Below, piece by piece: positions 30,557 through 40,316 of a stretch of DNA of 64,000 bases. The DNA lies in the NCBI RefSeq assembly GCF_002086115.1, contig NZ_MVHJ01000001.1, positions 1 through 64,000 of the forward strand, written 5' to 3'. Made by a program: the position numbers and the translations under genes. The stretch is from Mycolicibacterium bacteremicum (lineage in GTDB: Bacteria; Actinomycetota; Actinomycetes; Mycobacteriales; Mycobacteriaceae). The stretch's first letter is position 1. The number at the start of each line of letters is the position of its first letter. A model generated the notes under the pieces. The model was not told the origin of the DNA. It did not search any database and worked only from the letters and a program-made list of their open reading frames with translations.

Positions 30557-30980
30557 TAGCCACCGCACGATGAGCCTGTTCGTCACCACAATGCTGCGAA
30601 GCGGCCGCTGCGCACCGTCATGCCGCTGGCAGCGGCAACCGGCGCATCCTGTGACCACGATGCTCCTTGGATGGTTGGGCGTTGTCCGCCACTGATGTTG
30701 GCCCTTCCCTGTGGGTGTCGGAGGCACGTTCGCGCATTGGCTGGGGCCATCAGGCGTGAGCCTGCTGCAACATCCGCCCGTTCACAGGTTCGGCTTTGTC
30801 GCAGAACCCGGGGTCCGTGCCGGTGTCAGCACCGCCCAGACCAGCTCCGGTCGTGTCTTCATCAGATCTTTATCGGAATCGGAATAGAGCCATACTCGCC
30901 AGACCCACGCTGGAGTCGTGGGCACGTATCCGTGCCTTAACGACGCATGTTGCGAAATTGGGTCGAGGAAAGGTGTGCGG
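30557..30980. other. Intergenic stretch, 424 bp
   Basis: No frame here has a convincing start or domain. A GGTTC...GAACC inverted repeat near 30788-30809 and near-repeated CACCACAATGCT/GACCACGATGCT words could be remnants of a lost insertion, but I cannot assign one. The DUF305 promoter must lie at the right end. Confidence 0.4.
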
Positions 30981-31664
30981 ATGCAGCACAATCGATACGG
31001 ATATGGGTTTGTGGCGCTGGCGGCGTCCGCCTTGGTTCTTACTGGCTGCTCGGGTGGATCAACGGGCAGCGCCACCTCGTCTGTAACTTCCTCGCCGTCG
31101 GTGTCGAGTTCGGTCACCACATCGGCGGCTGCCAGTGCGCACAATGATGCCGACGTGTCGTTTGTTCAAGGCATGATTCCTCACCATCAGCAGGCGGTCG
31201 AGATGAGCGACACGCTGCTCGGTAAGCAGGGTGTCAATCCGGCTGTGGTGTCGTTGGCGGAGAAAATCAAGGCTTCGCAGGCCCCGGAGATCGAAACGAT
31301 GCAGGGCTGGTTGCAGCAGTGGGGTGTGTCATCGACGCCGGAAACCGCTAGCACCGGCATGCCGGGGCACAGCATGCCCGGCCATGACATGTCCGGCGGC
31401 GGCATGGGTGAGATGCCCGCTACGGGTGGCGGCGGGCACGGCATGATGTCCGAGGCCGATATGGCAGCGTTGCAGAACGCGTCCGGCGCCGAGGCCGGCA
31501 GGCTGTTCTTGGAGCAGATGGTTGAACATCACGAGGGTGCAGTCACCATGGCGCAGCAGGAGATTGACAACGGGCAGTCCCCGGAAGCGGTCGAGATGGC
31601 CCGCAGCATCGTGTCATCTCAGCAGGCCGAGATCGACGAAATGCGTGGTCTGCTCGATCAGTAG
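30981..31664 (+). CDS. DUF305 lipoprotein, Met/His-rich
   Basis: 227-residue lipoprotein with lipobox LTGC, a Ser/Thr-rich linker and two DUF305 ferritin-like helical segments. Histidine pairs are MIPHHQQAVEM and MVEHHEGAVTM. The middle is a Gly/Met/His-rich loop (GMPGHSMPGHDMSGGGM) suited to Cu or Ag binding. GAGGAAAGG precedes ATG 30981. DUF305 proteins are common beside copper genes. A paralogue lies at 63278-63856. Confidence 0.83.
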   Translation: MQHNRYGYGFVALAASALVLTGCSGGSTGSATSSVTSSPSVSSSVTTSAAASAHNDADVSFVQGMIPHHQQAVEMSDTLLGKQGVNPAVVSLAEKIKASQAPEIETMQGWLQQWGVSSTPETASTGMPGHSMPGHDMSGGGMGEMPATGGGGHGMMSEADMAALQNASGAEAGRLFLEQMVEHHEGAVTMAQQEIDNGQSPEAVEMARSIVSSQQAEIDEMRGLLDQ

Positions 31665-31674
31665 TGTGGTGAAT

Positions 31675-32835
31675 CTAGTTCGCGGTGTGGCCGTCGGCCG
31701 CACCGCGACTTGGCATTACCGGTAATTCGACGGTGAAGGTCGCTCCGGTTCCCGGGCCGGCGCTGGCGACTGCAATGGTGCCCCCGTGCGCTTCGACGAG
31801 CGCTTTGGCGATGGCCAGGCCGAGTCCGGCGCCTCCGTGCCCGCGATCGCGGGCGGCGTCGGCGCGATAGAACCGCTCGAAGATGCGCGGCAAGTGTTCT
31901 TCAGCGATCCCTTCGCCGTCGTCGGCCACGGTGATCACGACGTTGTCACCGTCGTGGGTGCAGGCGAGTTCGACCGAGCCACCGGGTGTGGTGTGCAGTA
32001 GGGCATTGTCTAGGAGGTTGCCAATTACTTGAGCGAGTCGTTGCTCGTCTGCCCACAACGTAGGCAGCTGCTGGTTCTGATGCAGGGTAATGCCCACGCC
32101 CTTGGTGTCGTAGCGTTCCTGTGCTGCGGCAATGCACCGGCGAGTGACTGTCCCGACATCAATCGTGTTGTGGGCGAGCGAGAACGAGCTTTCCTCTGCT
32201 TTGGCTAACGCGGCGACGTCTTCGGAGAACCGCACGAGCCGCCGTGTTTGGTCGCGCAGCATGGCCGCGGTCGCCGGAGTGAGTGTGCGCACGCCATCTT
32301 CGATGGCCTCGATGTAGGCCTCCAGCACCGCGACCGGTGTGCGGATCTCGTGGGCCAGGTCGCCGAACAATCGCTGCCGGGTCGAGTCGACGGTCTGCAG
32401 CCGCGACGCCATCTGGTTGAAGGCGACCGCGAGGGCGTCGAAGTCATCGCCCAGCTGTGGTGGCGATACTCGGGTGTCGTAGTGGCCGTTGGCCACCGCT
32501 TTGGCCGCCGCGGCAACTTCGGTGACCGATCGTTGCAGGCGTCGGCTGACGTAGTAGCTGACGGCCAGAGCGACAAGAGCCGACACTGCGACGGCCACAC
32601 CGATCGAAATGACGGTGGCGTAGCCGTAGGCCTCTTCGGCGTGCACTTCCTCCATCGAGTCCGGCGGAACTCCGGCCCGATGAAGGTGCTCACGAAACAG
32701 GGGCGGTCCGACGACGGTGGCCACCACGGTGGTGGTCAGGGCGCCGGTGATGACCACGATCGCTTGCGCTGCCAACAGGCGCAGACCGATTCCAGGTCGC
32801 CGTGACCGCGCGTGATGTCCGGCTGGGCTGGTCAC
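31675..32835 (-). CDS. Sensor histidine kinase, HAMP type
   Basis: 386 residues: first helix (LLAAQAIVVITGALTTTVVATVV), a short extracytoplasmic domain of about 45 residues with several His/Glu (REHLHRAG, EEVHAEEAYG), second helix, HAMP, H-box DLAHEIRTP, and ATP-binding N, G1 and G2 boxes (NLLDNALLH, DDGEGI, GGAGLGLAI). The GTG at 32835 overlaps the response-regulator stop. The His/Glu-rich sensor loop and neighbouring DUF305 gene suggest metal sensing (inference). Confidence 0.88.
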   Translation of the reverse strand: MTSPAGHHARSRRPGIGLRLLAAQAIVVITGALTTTVVATVVGPPLFREHLHRAGVPPDSMEEVHAEEAYGYATVISIGVAVAVSALVALAVSYYVSRRLQRSVTEVAAAAKAVANGHYDTRVSPPQLGDDFDALAVAFNQMASRLQTVDSTRQRLFGDLAHEIRTPVAVLEAYIEAIEDGVRTLTPATAAMLRDQTRRLVRFSEDVAALAKAEESSFSLAHNTIDVGTVTRRCIAAAQERYDTKGVGITLHQNQQLPTLWADEQRLAQVIGNLLDNALLHTTPGGSVELACTHDGDNVVITVADDGEGIAEEHLPRIFERFYRADAARDRGHGGAGLGLAIAKALVEAHGGTIAVASAGPGTGATFTVELPVMPSRGAADGHTAN

Positions 32836-33593
32836 TGGCCGGTGCCCATGCGATACCCGACTCCGCGCACGGTGGCGATGAAACGGGGTTGGGCTGCGTC
32901 GTCGCCGAGCTTGCGTCGCAGGTGGCCGATATGGACGTCGACGAGATGCTCGTTGCCGACCCACGGGCCCTCGCGCACGATCTCGAGGAGTTGGCGGCGG
33001 CTGAGCACCACACCCGGCCGGCCGGACAGGGCTTCCAGGATGTCGAATTCGGTGCGGGTGAGCAGGATCGCTTCCTCGTCGAGGCGTACTTCGCGGGCAT
33101 CAACGTCGATGCTCAGCGGTCCGAACCGCCGCGGCGGGGTGGGCGTGTGCTCGCCCGGGCCGGCGGCGGCTGGCGCTTGCAGGACCCGTGGGCGGCGCAG
33201 CATGGCCCGGATGCGCGCAACGAGCTCGCGTGGACTGAATGGCTTGGTGATGTAGTCATCGGCTCCCACGGTGAGACCGAGCACGGTGTCGATCTCGGCG
33301 TCGCGGGCGGTCAACATGACGACGTAGGCGTCGGAGAAGGTGCGTAGCTGTCGGCACACTTCCAGGCCGTCGATGCCGGGTAAGCCCAGGTCGAGGATGA
33401 CGACATCGGGATCCAACTCGCGCGCCACGGTGATGGCATCGATCCCGTTATCGGCCACGATGGCCTCGAATTGCTCGCGCTGGAGGTAGCTGGCCACCAC
33501 CTCGGCCAGGGGCACCTCGTCATCGACGACGAGCGCTCGATAGCCCTTGGCCGACGCTGGTGACGGTCCTGCTGGGTGCTCCATGGAACTCAT
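32832..33593 (-). CDS. OmpR-family response regulator
   Basis: 253 residues. Receiver domain with the acidic pair VVDDE, phospho-acceptor Asp68 (VVILDLGLPG) and Lys117 (ITKPFS), then a winged-helix output domain with recognition segment EHLVDVHIGHLRRKLG and GVGYRM. It overlaps the kinase gene by 4 bp. ATG 33593 or 33584 may start it. Targets are not evident; the DUF305 gene and its own promoter are candidates. Confidence 0.9.
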   Translation of the reverse strand: MSSMEHPAGPSPASAKGYRALVVDDEVPLAEVVASYLQREQFEAIVADNGIDAITVARELDPDVVILDLGLPGIDGLEVCRQLRTFSDAYVVMLTARDAEIDTVLGLTVGADDYITKPFSPRELVARIRAMLRRPRVLQAPAAAGPGEHTPTPPRRFGPLSIDVDAREVRLDEEAILLTRTEFDILEALSGRPGVVLSRRQLLEIVREGPWVGNEHLVDVHIGHLRRKLGDDAAQPRFIATVRGVGYRMGTGQ

Positions 33594-34036
33594 GGTGCCT
33601 GCTGGCGGCGAGATCGAACCCTACCGAGGCTCCGACCGTGGCGATCTTGAGCGGATCTTCACACAACGCATACCTAATCCGAATGACCCCCGGCGAGGCT
33701 TGAGACCAGAAATGGGTGCACGCCGCGCCATGCTGGTGTGCATCCAAGTGCCATTCAGCAAACTGATGCAGTTGGCCGCCAATGGGGTGGCGGTTTGCGC
33801 GCACCGATGGCACAAATGCCCGGGTATGCGCTGCGCGTCGGCGAACGGTGAGACTCTTTCATGGTCATAAGATCACCAAAGAGCTTGTTAAAGAGGGCTT
33901 TCGGAGACGAGTGAGAGATGCATATGCGGGTGCTGGAAAGGCTCTGTCGCGACGTCGCAGTGCGGTCACAACCTGATGTCGACTCGTGAGCCGAGATAGC
34001 CCCTACCGTTCTGCTGTTACAGTTGGCAACATTGTG
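33594..34036. other. Divergent intergenic region before lpqS-like gene
   Basis: About 440 bp between the response regulator and the lpqS-like gene with no supported gene. A weak palindrome ATGCCCGGGTAT at 33816-33827 loosely resembles a RicR box. No full TACCCC...GGGGTA box is seen. Confidence 0.4.
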
Positions 34037-34453
34037 ATGGGTTTCGGCGCGGTGCCCGTGCGGCGGCGACGTGCAGTCGTCGCCGCAATGATTGCGTTCT
34101 GGTTCGCGATCCTGGGCGCGGAATCCGCACTGGTCAACGCCGACGACACCCATGCAGCCCACGGCCCGCACGCGCTGGCCGCCTATTCCGTTGACGCGTC
34201 GCTGCTCGTCGCGGTCGAACATTCGCATATCTCGCGCGGTGAGGTTCTGCTCTCGCCGGACACCTTCGCCGACGCCGTGCTGCCCCGCGCGACGGTGTCG
34301 TTGCTGGTGGTTGCGCTCATGGCAGTCCTGGTAGGCGGTGCGCCGCTGTGGCGTCACCGATTGAGCGCTACTCCGCGCGGTCCGCCCCGGGCGAGATCGC
34401 ACACTTTGTCCGGGCGTGAGGTTCTCTCCCGGCTCTGTATCGCGCGCCGCTGA
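34037..34453 (+). CDS. lpqS: LpqS-like small exported protein
   Basis: About 138 residues from ATG 34037 (GTG 33986 is in frame). A membrane segment (AVVAAMIAFWFAILGAESAL), His-containing extracytoplasmic part, a second hydrophobic segment and a conserved C-terminus resembling M. tuberculosis LpqS (RGPPRA...LLxRxCxARR). No lipobox Cys is visible here. In M. tuberculosis lpqS-cysK2-Rv0849 belongs to the RicR copper regulon, and the same three-gene order is present. Confidence 0.65.
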   Translation: MGFGAVPVRRRRAVVAAMIAFWFAILGAESALVNADDTHAAHGPHALAAYSVDASLLVAVEHSHISRGEVLLSPDTFADAVLPRATVSLLVVALMAVLVGGAPLWRHRLSATPRGPPRARSHTLSGREVLSRLCIARR

Positions 34454-34563
34454 CCGGTCAGCGCCAGGTTGTCGCCTCGTAGTCCAAGCGAGGTCAACCG
34501 GTGACCGCTGCCCGTCATCAGCTGCCGCGCTCGGTCGCGGCGTCACAGAAGCGACACGTCACG

Positions 34564-35676
34564 ATGAATCACGTCCTTTCCACTCCGCCTGCGCGCACCG
34601 AACAGCTCGCAGAACAACCCCACCTGGGACGCTATGAACGGCCCGCCACGATGGTCGGTCAGACGCCCGTCTTGAGAATCACCGAACCGTTCTCCGAGGC
34701 TGATCGGGGCTTCTGGGCCAAACTCGAAGGCTTCAACCCTGGCGGCATGAAAGACCGCCCCGCCCTGCACATGGTGGCGCGGGCACGGGCGGACGGCGCA
34801 TTGGCCCCGGGTGCACGGATTGTCGAATCGACCAGCGGCACCTTGGGTTTGGGGCTCGCGCTGGCCGGCACCGTCTACGGGCATCCGGTTACTCTGGTCA
34901 CCGACCCGGGTCTGGAGCCGATCATCCAGAACATGCTGTCTGCCTTCGGCGCGCAGGTCGAGTTGGTCACCGAACCCCACCCCGAGGGGGGCTGGCAACA
35001 GGCCCGACGGGATCGTGTCGCCCAGATCCTGCGGTCGGAGCCGCGAGCGTGGCATCCCGATCAGTACAACAATCCGCACAACGTCGAGGCCTATCGGGGA
35101 CTGGCGCTGGAGTTGCACCAGCAGCTGGGTCCGGTGGACGTGCTGGTGTGCTCGGTGGGTACCGGTGGTCACTCCTCGGGAGTGGCCCGGGTGTTGCGTG
35201 AATTCAATCCGCAGATGAGGTTGATCGGTGTCGACACGGTGGGCTCGACCATCTTCGGTCAGCCGGCCAGCACCCGAGTGATGCGAGGTTTGGGTTCGAG
35301 CATCTATCCCGGCAACGTCGACTATCAGGCCTTCGATGAAGTGCACTGGGTGGCCCCGCAGGACGCCGTGTGGGCATGCCGCACCCTGGCCGCTACGCAC
35401 TACGCCAGTGGCGGATGGAGTGTCGGGGCGGTCGCGCTGGTCGCCGGATGGGCTGCGCGCACGCACGCGCCCCACACCACCATCGCCGCGATCTTCCCCG
35501 ACGGGCCTCAGCGATACTTCGACACCGTGTACAACGACGACTACTGCCGCAGCCACGGCCTGCTCGGTGCCGTCCCAGCATCGCAGCCTGACACCATCGA
35601 TGACCCGCTGGCACACGTGGTGACGTCCTGGACCCGGTGCGCGGCCGTGGTCGATCCGATGAAGGCGGACCGCTGA
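34564..35676 (+). CDS. cysK2: CysK2-like S-sulfocysteine synthase
   Basis: PLP enzyme of the cysteine synthase family, 370 residues. PLP-Lys63 ([10 protein letters not shown]), the asparagine loop [12 protein letters not shown] and the phosphate-binding [10 protein letters not shown] are visible. M. tuberculosis CysK2 (Rv0848, 372 aa) makes S-sulfocysteine from O-phosphoserine and thiosulfate. Thiosulfate is also the product expected from CstB in this window. ATG 34564 gives the family length; GTG 34501 is in frame. The stop overlaps the MFS start (TGATG). Confidence 0.85.
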   Translation: MNHVLSTPPARTEQLAEQPHLGRYERPATMVGQTPVLRITEPFSEADRGFWAKLEGFNPGGMKDRPALHMVARARADGALAPGARIVESTSGTLGLGLALAGTVYGHPVTLVTDPGLEPIIQNMLSAFGAQVELVTEPHPEGGWQQARRDRVAQILRSEPRAWHPDQYNNPHNVEAYRGLALELHQQLGPVDVLVCSVGTGGHSSGVARVLREFNPQMRLIGVDTVGSTIFGQPASTRVMRGLGSSIYPGNVDYQAFDEVHWVAPQDAVWACRTLAATHYASGGWSVGAVALVAGWAARTHAPHTTIAAIFPDGPQRYFDTVYNDDYCRSHGLLGAVPASQPDTIDDPLAHVVTSWTRCAAVVDPMKADR

Positions 35677-36929
35677 TGGGTCTGATCGCACAGTTCCGCA
35701 GTTTCGGCTGGCCCACCCGGCTGCTCATGGTGAACCAGTTCGGGATCAACCTGGGCTTCTACATGCTCATGCCCTACCTCGCCGCCTATCTCGCCGGACC
35801 GTTGGGGCTGGCGGCGTGGGCGGTCGGTCTGGTCCTGGGGGTGCGCAACTTCTCCCAGCAGGGCATGTTCCTGGTCGGTGGCACCCTGGCCGACCGGCTG
35901 GGTTACAAGCCGCTCATCGTGGCTGGGTGCGTTCTTCGCACCGTCGGATTCGCACTGCTGGTGGTCGCCGAATCACTGCCGTTCATGTTGATCGCCTCTG
36001 CAGCAACGGGTTTCGCTGGCGCGCTGTTCAACCCGGCAGTGCGCGCCTATGTGGCCGCCGACGCCGGCACACGCATAGTCGAGGCGTTCGCGCTGTTCAA
36101 CGTGTTCTATCAGGCCGGGATCCTGGCGGGTCCACTGGTGGGCCTGGCGTTGATGTTCGTCGATTTCCGCATGACCGCCGCTGCCGCGGCCATCGTGTTC
36201 GCCGGACTGACGGTGGCCCAGCTGTTCGCGTTGCCGCAACGAACGGCCGGGACGCCCGAGGAGAAAACCTCGGTGCTGCAGGACTGGCGCACGATCGCGG
36301 CAAACCGATCATTTCTTCTGTTCGCCGCGGCCATGATCGGGTCGTATGTTCTGTCGTTCCAGGTCTATCTGGCGTTGCCGCTGCACGCCCGCGACCTCGT
36401 GCCGGGCAACGACGCCGTGGTGACCGCAATGATCTTCGTTGTCTCGGGGCTGGTCGCGATCGCGGGGCAGATGCGTATCACGCGGTGGCTGTCGCGACGG
36501 TGGGGATCAGGGCGTTCGCTGACCATCGGCATGCTGATCCTCGCGGCAGCATTCCTGCCGCTGATCGCCTTGCCCAACGATGCTCGGGCCGTGGCGGCCG
36601 TGGCGGCGCTCCTGCTGGCCACCGGCGTGCTGGCCGTCGGTTCAGCGGCGGTGTTCCCGTTCGAGATGGACACCGTGGTGTCGTTGGCCAAAGGGCGTCT
36701 TGTCGGTACCCACTACGGCTTCTACAACACGATTGTGGGCGTGGGCATCCTGGCCGGCAATCTCGCCACCGGCTGGCTCATGCAAACGATGAAGGACATC
36801 GGTCGCCCGGAGTTGGTGTGGGTGTTGCTCAGCGGGATCGGTGTCGTCTCGGCCTGCGGGCTCTACCGGCTGGACCGCCGCGGTCGCCTGGACGCGGCAC
36901 CGGCGACAGGCAGCGTAAGCCCGCGCTAA
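35676..36929 (+). CDS. Major facilitator transporter (Rv0849-like)
   Basis: 417 residues, about 12 helices, with the MFS loop motif GGTLADRLGYK between helices 2 and 3. It starts within the cysK2 stop (TGATG) and ends at an inverted-repeat terminator. In M. tuberculosis the counterpart follows cysK2 in the RicR regulon. The substrate is unknown; export of a sulfur or copper-related compound is inferred from the operon. Confidence 0.83.
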   Translation: MGLIAQFRSFGWPTRLLMVNQFGINLGFYMLMPYLAAYLAGPLGLAAWAVGLVLGVRNFSQQGMFLVGGTLADRLGYKPLIVAGCVLRTVGFALLVVAESLPFMLIASAATGFAGALFNPAVRAYVAADAGTRIVEAFALFNVFYQAGILAGPLVGLALMFVDFRMTAAAAAIVFAGLTVAQLFALPQRTAGTPEEKTSVLQDWRTIAANRSFLLFAAAMIGSYVLSFQVYLALPLHARDLVPGNDAVVTAMIFVVSGLVAIAGQMRITRWLSRRWGSGRSLTIGMLILAAAFLPLIALPNDARAVAAVAALLLATGVLAVGSAAVFPFEMDTVVSLAKGRLVGTHYGFYNTIVGVGILAGNLATGWLMQTMKDIGRPELVWVLLSGIGVVSACGLYRLDRRGRLDAAPATGSVSPR

Positions 36930-36955
36930 AGCTGACTCTGCCGCGCATCAGCTTT
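36928..36955. terminator. Bidirectional terminator
   Basis: Stem AAAGCTGA / TCAGCTTT with a 12-nt loop, between the convergent MFS and NlpC/P60 genes; it includes the NlpC/P60 stop codon. The A/T at the stem base could serve either direction. Confidence 0.5.
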
Positions 36956-37676
36956 CGATGACGCGGACGACATAGGGGGTCATGCCCGAGGTCCGCACCG
37001 GCGACACCTTGATGGGCACGCCGGTCTGCTGGGCCTCGATCATCCGGCCGCCACCGAGGTAGATGGCCTCGTGCTGGCTGCCGTTGGGGCCCCAGAACAG
37101 CAGATCGCCACGTTTGGCCTCCGACGGGGGTACTTTGCGGCCGGCGTCGTACTGATCTCCGGAGTAGCGCGGCAGCACGATCCCCACGCCGGCGAAGGCG
37201 TACCGGGTCAGACCCGAGCAGTCGAATCCGACCGTCCCTGCGCCCTGATTGATTCCGCGACTCGGGCCTTCCAGAGTGCCGCCTCCCCAGGAATAGGGCA
37301 CACCCAGTTGGGTGCCGGCCCGGCGAATGACGTGCTCGATGGCTTGGGCGCCGTAGAGCCGGTTGCCGCGGATGCTGGTGGCCGGACTGGCCGTCGGAGC
37401 GCCGATGCCCAGGCTGCTCAGAAACCGACGGCCCATGTTCATGGCGGTTTGTGCCGCCGCGGCGCTGGCCTGCAGCGATGCATTGGCGATAGCGACAGGA
37501 TCACCGGGAGCTCCGGCGCTGGGCACCTGCGGTAGCAGCGGGTCCCAGTGTCCGCCTGCGTGGTTGGCGTGCGCCGTCGGCGCGGACAACACCAGTAGCG
37601 ACGCTGCGGCCGCGCAGATCCCGACAAGGCATCGCAGGAACCGTGCTGATCGAGTCTTCTGGTCGCCGAGCGTCAT
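36948..37676 (-). CDS. NlpC/P60 peptidoglycan hydrolase, RipB-like
   Basis: Secreted endopeptidase of 242 residues: signal peptide to about residue 37 (SAPTAHANHA), an Ala-rich linker, and an NlpC/P60 domain with Cys153 (GFDCSGLTRY), His202 (GSQHEAIY) and Glu214 as third residue, the RipA/RipB pattern (Cys-His-Glu). The promoter holds a TACGTA-like composite site at 37756-37774, which would place it in the same regulon as the RipC-like gene 20 kb away. Confidence 0.87.
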   Translation of the reverse strand: MTLGDQKTRSARFLRCLVGICAAAASLLVLSAPTAHANHAGGHWDPLLPQVPSAGAPGDPVAIANASLQASAAAAQTAMNMGRRFLSSLGIGAPTASPATSIRGNRLYGAQAIEHVIRRAGTQLGVPYSWGGGTLEGPSRGINQGAGTVGFDCSGLTRYAFAGVGIVLPRYSGDQYDAGRKVPPSEAKRGDLLFWGPNGSQHEAIYLGGGRMIEAQQTGVPIKVSPVRTSGMTPYVVRVIES

Positions 37677-37755
37677 GTTGTCTCCTTTGCGCAGGGTGCT
37701 GGTGATGTGCCTGCGGAGCTATCCGTCACGCGGAAAGCATCAGCGGGACAACAAA

Positions 37756-37774
37756 ATACGTACCTGGTCCATAG
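37756..37774. promoter_or_regulatory. TACGTA composite operator, site 9 (ripB-like gene)
   Basis: ATACGTAC followed 11 bp later by GTCCATAG, and then ATAC as in site 1. The second box is the weakest of the set. The remainder of 37677-37984 holds no supported gene. Confidence 0.5.
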
Positions 37775-37984
37775 ATACCGTAACTCACACCCGTCACATT
37801 GGAAACATCAGTCACTGAATTACCACGTTGAAATTTGTTGTAGCTCTGACGATCTCGTGCACAATCGCGCGCACCGCAAGTGCCCGGTCATTTCCCCGAC
37901 AGTGACGATCACGCACCCGCCTGCGCCAGAGGAAGTGCGCGAACGTGACGGCACCAGCGGGTGGGGCGCAGCGTGAGATCCGGG

Positions 37985-39181
37985 TCAGAGGCCGGCGTTA
38001 CCGGCTTTCCAGGTGTCCCAGGGGATGTTCCAGTCACCGAGCCCGTCGGTGCCCGACAGTGTTGGTCCTGTGGTGTTGAGGACCTCCACGATGTCGCCGC
38101 GTCGGGTGTTGTCGTAGAACCATCGTGCGTTGGCCGGGTTGACGTTCAGGCACCCGTGGCTGACGTTGGTGTTGCCCTGGCTGCCCACCGACCACGGCGC
38201 GGAATGCACGTAGATGCCGCTGTAGGACATTTGCGTGGCCCACTCCACTTCGGTGCGGTATCCATCGGGAGAGTTCACCGGGACGCCGTAGGTGGACGAG
38301 TCCATGACCAGGAATGAGTAGCGGTCACCGATGATGTAGGTGCCGTTATCGGTGGGTGTGGACGCCTTGCCCATCGACATCGGCATCGTTTTGACCACCT
38401 CGCCGTTGCGGCGCACGGTGAGTGTCTTGGTCGCATCATCTGCGGTGGCGATGACTTCATCGCCGATGGTGAAGCGGGTGCGGACGTCATCTTGGCCGAA
38501 CAGTCCGTCGCCGAAGTCAACACCATAGACGTTGACGTTCACCTCGACCGTGGTGCCTGGGCGCCAGTATTGCGCTGGCCGCCAGCGCACTTCACGATTG
38601 TTCAGCCAGTAGAAAGCGCCGTCGACTGGCGGATTGGTGGTGACGGTGACGGCCTGCTGTGCCGCTGCGCGATTGGTGATGTCTTCATCGAAGCGGACGG
38701 CAATCGGCTGACCCACACCCACGGTGTCGCCGTCGTTGGGTAGCACGTAGGGCATCGTGAGGTTGTCCGGGGAGTGCGTCTGAAACGTTGCGACCGTCGT
38801 GGTGGCACCGGTCAGCCCGAGCGCCTCGGCGCGCAGGGTGTACTGCTTGTTGTAGCCCAGGGGCTCGGCAGACGACCATGACACACCATCGGTGCTCAGG
38901 TGACCGTCCACTACCGTGCCGGCCGCATTGGTCAACACGACGTGTCCCAGCACGCCGTTACCGGCCTCGACCGTGATCGGTGAGTCGACGCTGACCCCGA
39001 TCGCTCCGTCAGTCACCGATGCGCGCAGCTCGGGCACCAGCAGATCGGCGTACGGAGTTCCCTTGGCAATGGGCTCTACCGAAGGCGGCGCGGACTCCTG
39101 CGCATTGGCGCATGCCGTGGTGAGCAGCAGCGATACGACAGCTCCCAGGGTCCATGCGGTCGCCCGCCGCCAGGTCCTCAT
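37985..39181 (-). CDS. L,D-transpeptidase lipoprotein, LdtMt2-like
   Basis: 398 residues from ATG 39181 (an open frame reaches 39250 with a TTG). Lipobox TTAC near residue 23, two Ig-like domains, YkuD domain with His in IYVHSAPW and Cys344 in NVSHGCLN, and a C-terminal WNIPWDTW. Highly similar to the gene at 17383-18618; the island thus carries three L,D-transpeptidases. No TACGTA site is seen directly upstream of this copy. Confidence 0.9.
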   Translation of the reverse strand: MRTWRRATAWTLGAVVSLLLTTACANAQESAPPSVEPIAKGTPYADLLVPELRASVTDGAIGVSVDSPITVEAGNGVLGHVVLTNAAGTVVDGHLSTDGVSWSSAEPLGYNKQYTLRAEALGLTGATTTVATFQTHSPDNLTMPYVLPNDGDTVGVGQPIAVRFDEDITNRAAAQQAVTVTTNPPVDGAFYWLNNREVRWRPAQYWRPGTTVEVNVNVYGVDFGDGLFGQDDVRTRFTIGDEVIATADDATKTLTVRRNGEVVKTMPMSMGKASTPTDNGTYIIGDRYSFLVMDSSTYGVPVNSPDGYRTEVEWATQMSYSGIYVHSAPWSVGSQGNTNVSHGCLNVNPANARWFYDNTRRGDIVEVLNTTGPTLSGTDGLGDWNIPWDTWKAGNAGL

Positions 39182-39454
39182 GGCGTCCGCGAGACGATGT
39201 CGGTGGGAAGCGACGTCATGGGTGTGCTCTCCAAAGATGTTCTCACTCAATGACTGACAGGCGTCCGGCGCCTGACGGCGGACTCCTGCCCCTCATAGTG
39301 TCGGCGGTCGACATATGCCTTTGCTAGCCCTTCAATGAAGATTCCGTAAAGGCCGCGACAACGCCGTCCAGCAGCGTCATTGTGGAGGATGCCGCCGGGG
39401 TCGGGTGCCACAGTGCGCCCCCTTGGCGGGGTACGTCAGTCGAAAGGACTCCCG

Positions 39455-39595
39455 ATGAAATCGACAACCCGCTTGAGCGCACGCCGGATTGCCACCAACA
39501 CCACACTTCGCTCCCTGCTGACCTGTGTCGGCGTGTGCGTCGTCCGATCGCTGTCGGTCTCCGCGTCGCGAAACCCGAAGTCCTGCTGCGACTAA
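39455..39595 (+). CDS. Possible 46-residue basic peptide with CC terminus
   Basis: ATG 39455 with GAAAGGA about 7 bp upstream. The product begins MKSTTRLSARR, has a hydrophobic Cys-containing middle (LLTCVGVCVV) and ends NPKSCCD. It may be a small secreted or metal-binding peptide; nothing similar is known to me. The rest of 39251-39746 holds no other gene I can support. Confidence 0.35.
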   Translation: MKSTTRLSARRIATNTTLRSLLTCVGVCVVRSLSVSASRNPKSCCD

Positions 39596-39746
39596 CCGCC
39601 GCGATATCGACATTAGAGACGGTGGCGTAGCCCGGTGATCGGCGCGCAGAGGACACTGGAGCCATCTTCGCGATGTACGGCGGCCTACCGCCCATCGCGC
39701 ACCTCTCGGTTATGCATATTCACATCAAAATGAACAGGAGCGTCCG

Positions 39747-40316
39747 GTGAAGATCGCACGAAAAATGATGACAGTCGCGGTGGCGGCCGGACTCTTGGGT
39801 GCAACGGCGCCGATCGCGACCGCAGCGGAGATGAAATGTCCGCACCATCTGGGATCAGCTCAACAGATGAGTGACGCCGGCGGTGCGGTGGTGCAGGAAT
39901 GGGCGATTACCGATTTGCAACCAAGCGTCGACAATGCGCCTGGATACCCACTGGCGGGCCGGTTATGGGAAGCCTCGGCAACGGTGCGAGCGGTGTCGGG
40001 CACGGTGACGCCAGTAATCCCCAACTTCCGCGCGACGGGGAAGGGACAGCAGTCCTACCCGGTGTTATGGCAACTGGCCAGCCCGGCAGGCATCTCGGCA
40101 GCCACGCTGCAGCAGGGGCAATCAAGCTCGGGCAAACTGTATTTCGACATCACGGGTACCGATCCAAGCGCGGTACTCTACGGCAACCCCGCCGACACGG
40201 CACTGATGATGTGGTGCGACATGGAGGCCATGGCACCGATGATGTCGATGCAGATGCCCATGGCTGACTGCCCGTGCTGCGATGGGGACTGCATGTGCTG
40301 CACAGACCCATCGTGA
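39747..40316 (+). CDS. MPT63-like (DUF1942) secreted protein with Cys/Met tail
   Basis: 189 residues: signal peptide (to about 27, ATAPIATAAE), then an immunoglobulin-like MPT63/DUF1942 domain (VVQEWAITDLQPS, YPLAGRLWEASATV, PNFRA). The last 35 residues are unusual for the family: MAPMMSMQMPM followed by CPCCDGDCMCC. This looks like a Cu(I)/Ag-binding appendix. GTG start with CAGGAG 6 bp upstream. It precedes the copper operon on the same strand. Confidence 0.75.
   Translation: MKIARKMMTVAVAAGLLGATAPIATAAEMKCPHHLGSAQQMSDAGGAVVQEWAITDLQPSVDNAPGYPLAGRLWEASATVRAVSGTVTPVIPNFRATGKGQQSYPVLWQLASPAGISAATLQQGQSSSGKLYFDITGTDPSAVLYGNPADTALMMWCDMEAMAPMMSMQMPMADCPCCDGDCMCCTDPS

Noticed and set aside
30788..30809. 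GGTTC...GAACC inverted repeat as an insertion-sequence end
   Set aside because: Five-bp arms only, no partner end and no transposase nearby.
33755..34546. 263-residue minus-strand frame over the lpqS-like gene
   Set aside because: No start signal or domain; the plus-strand frame matches LpqS.
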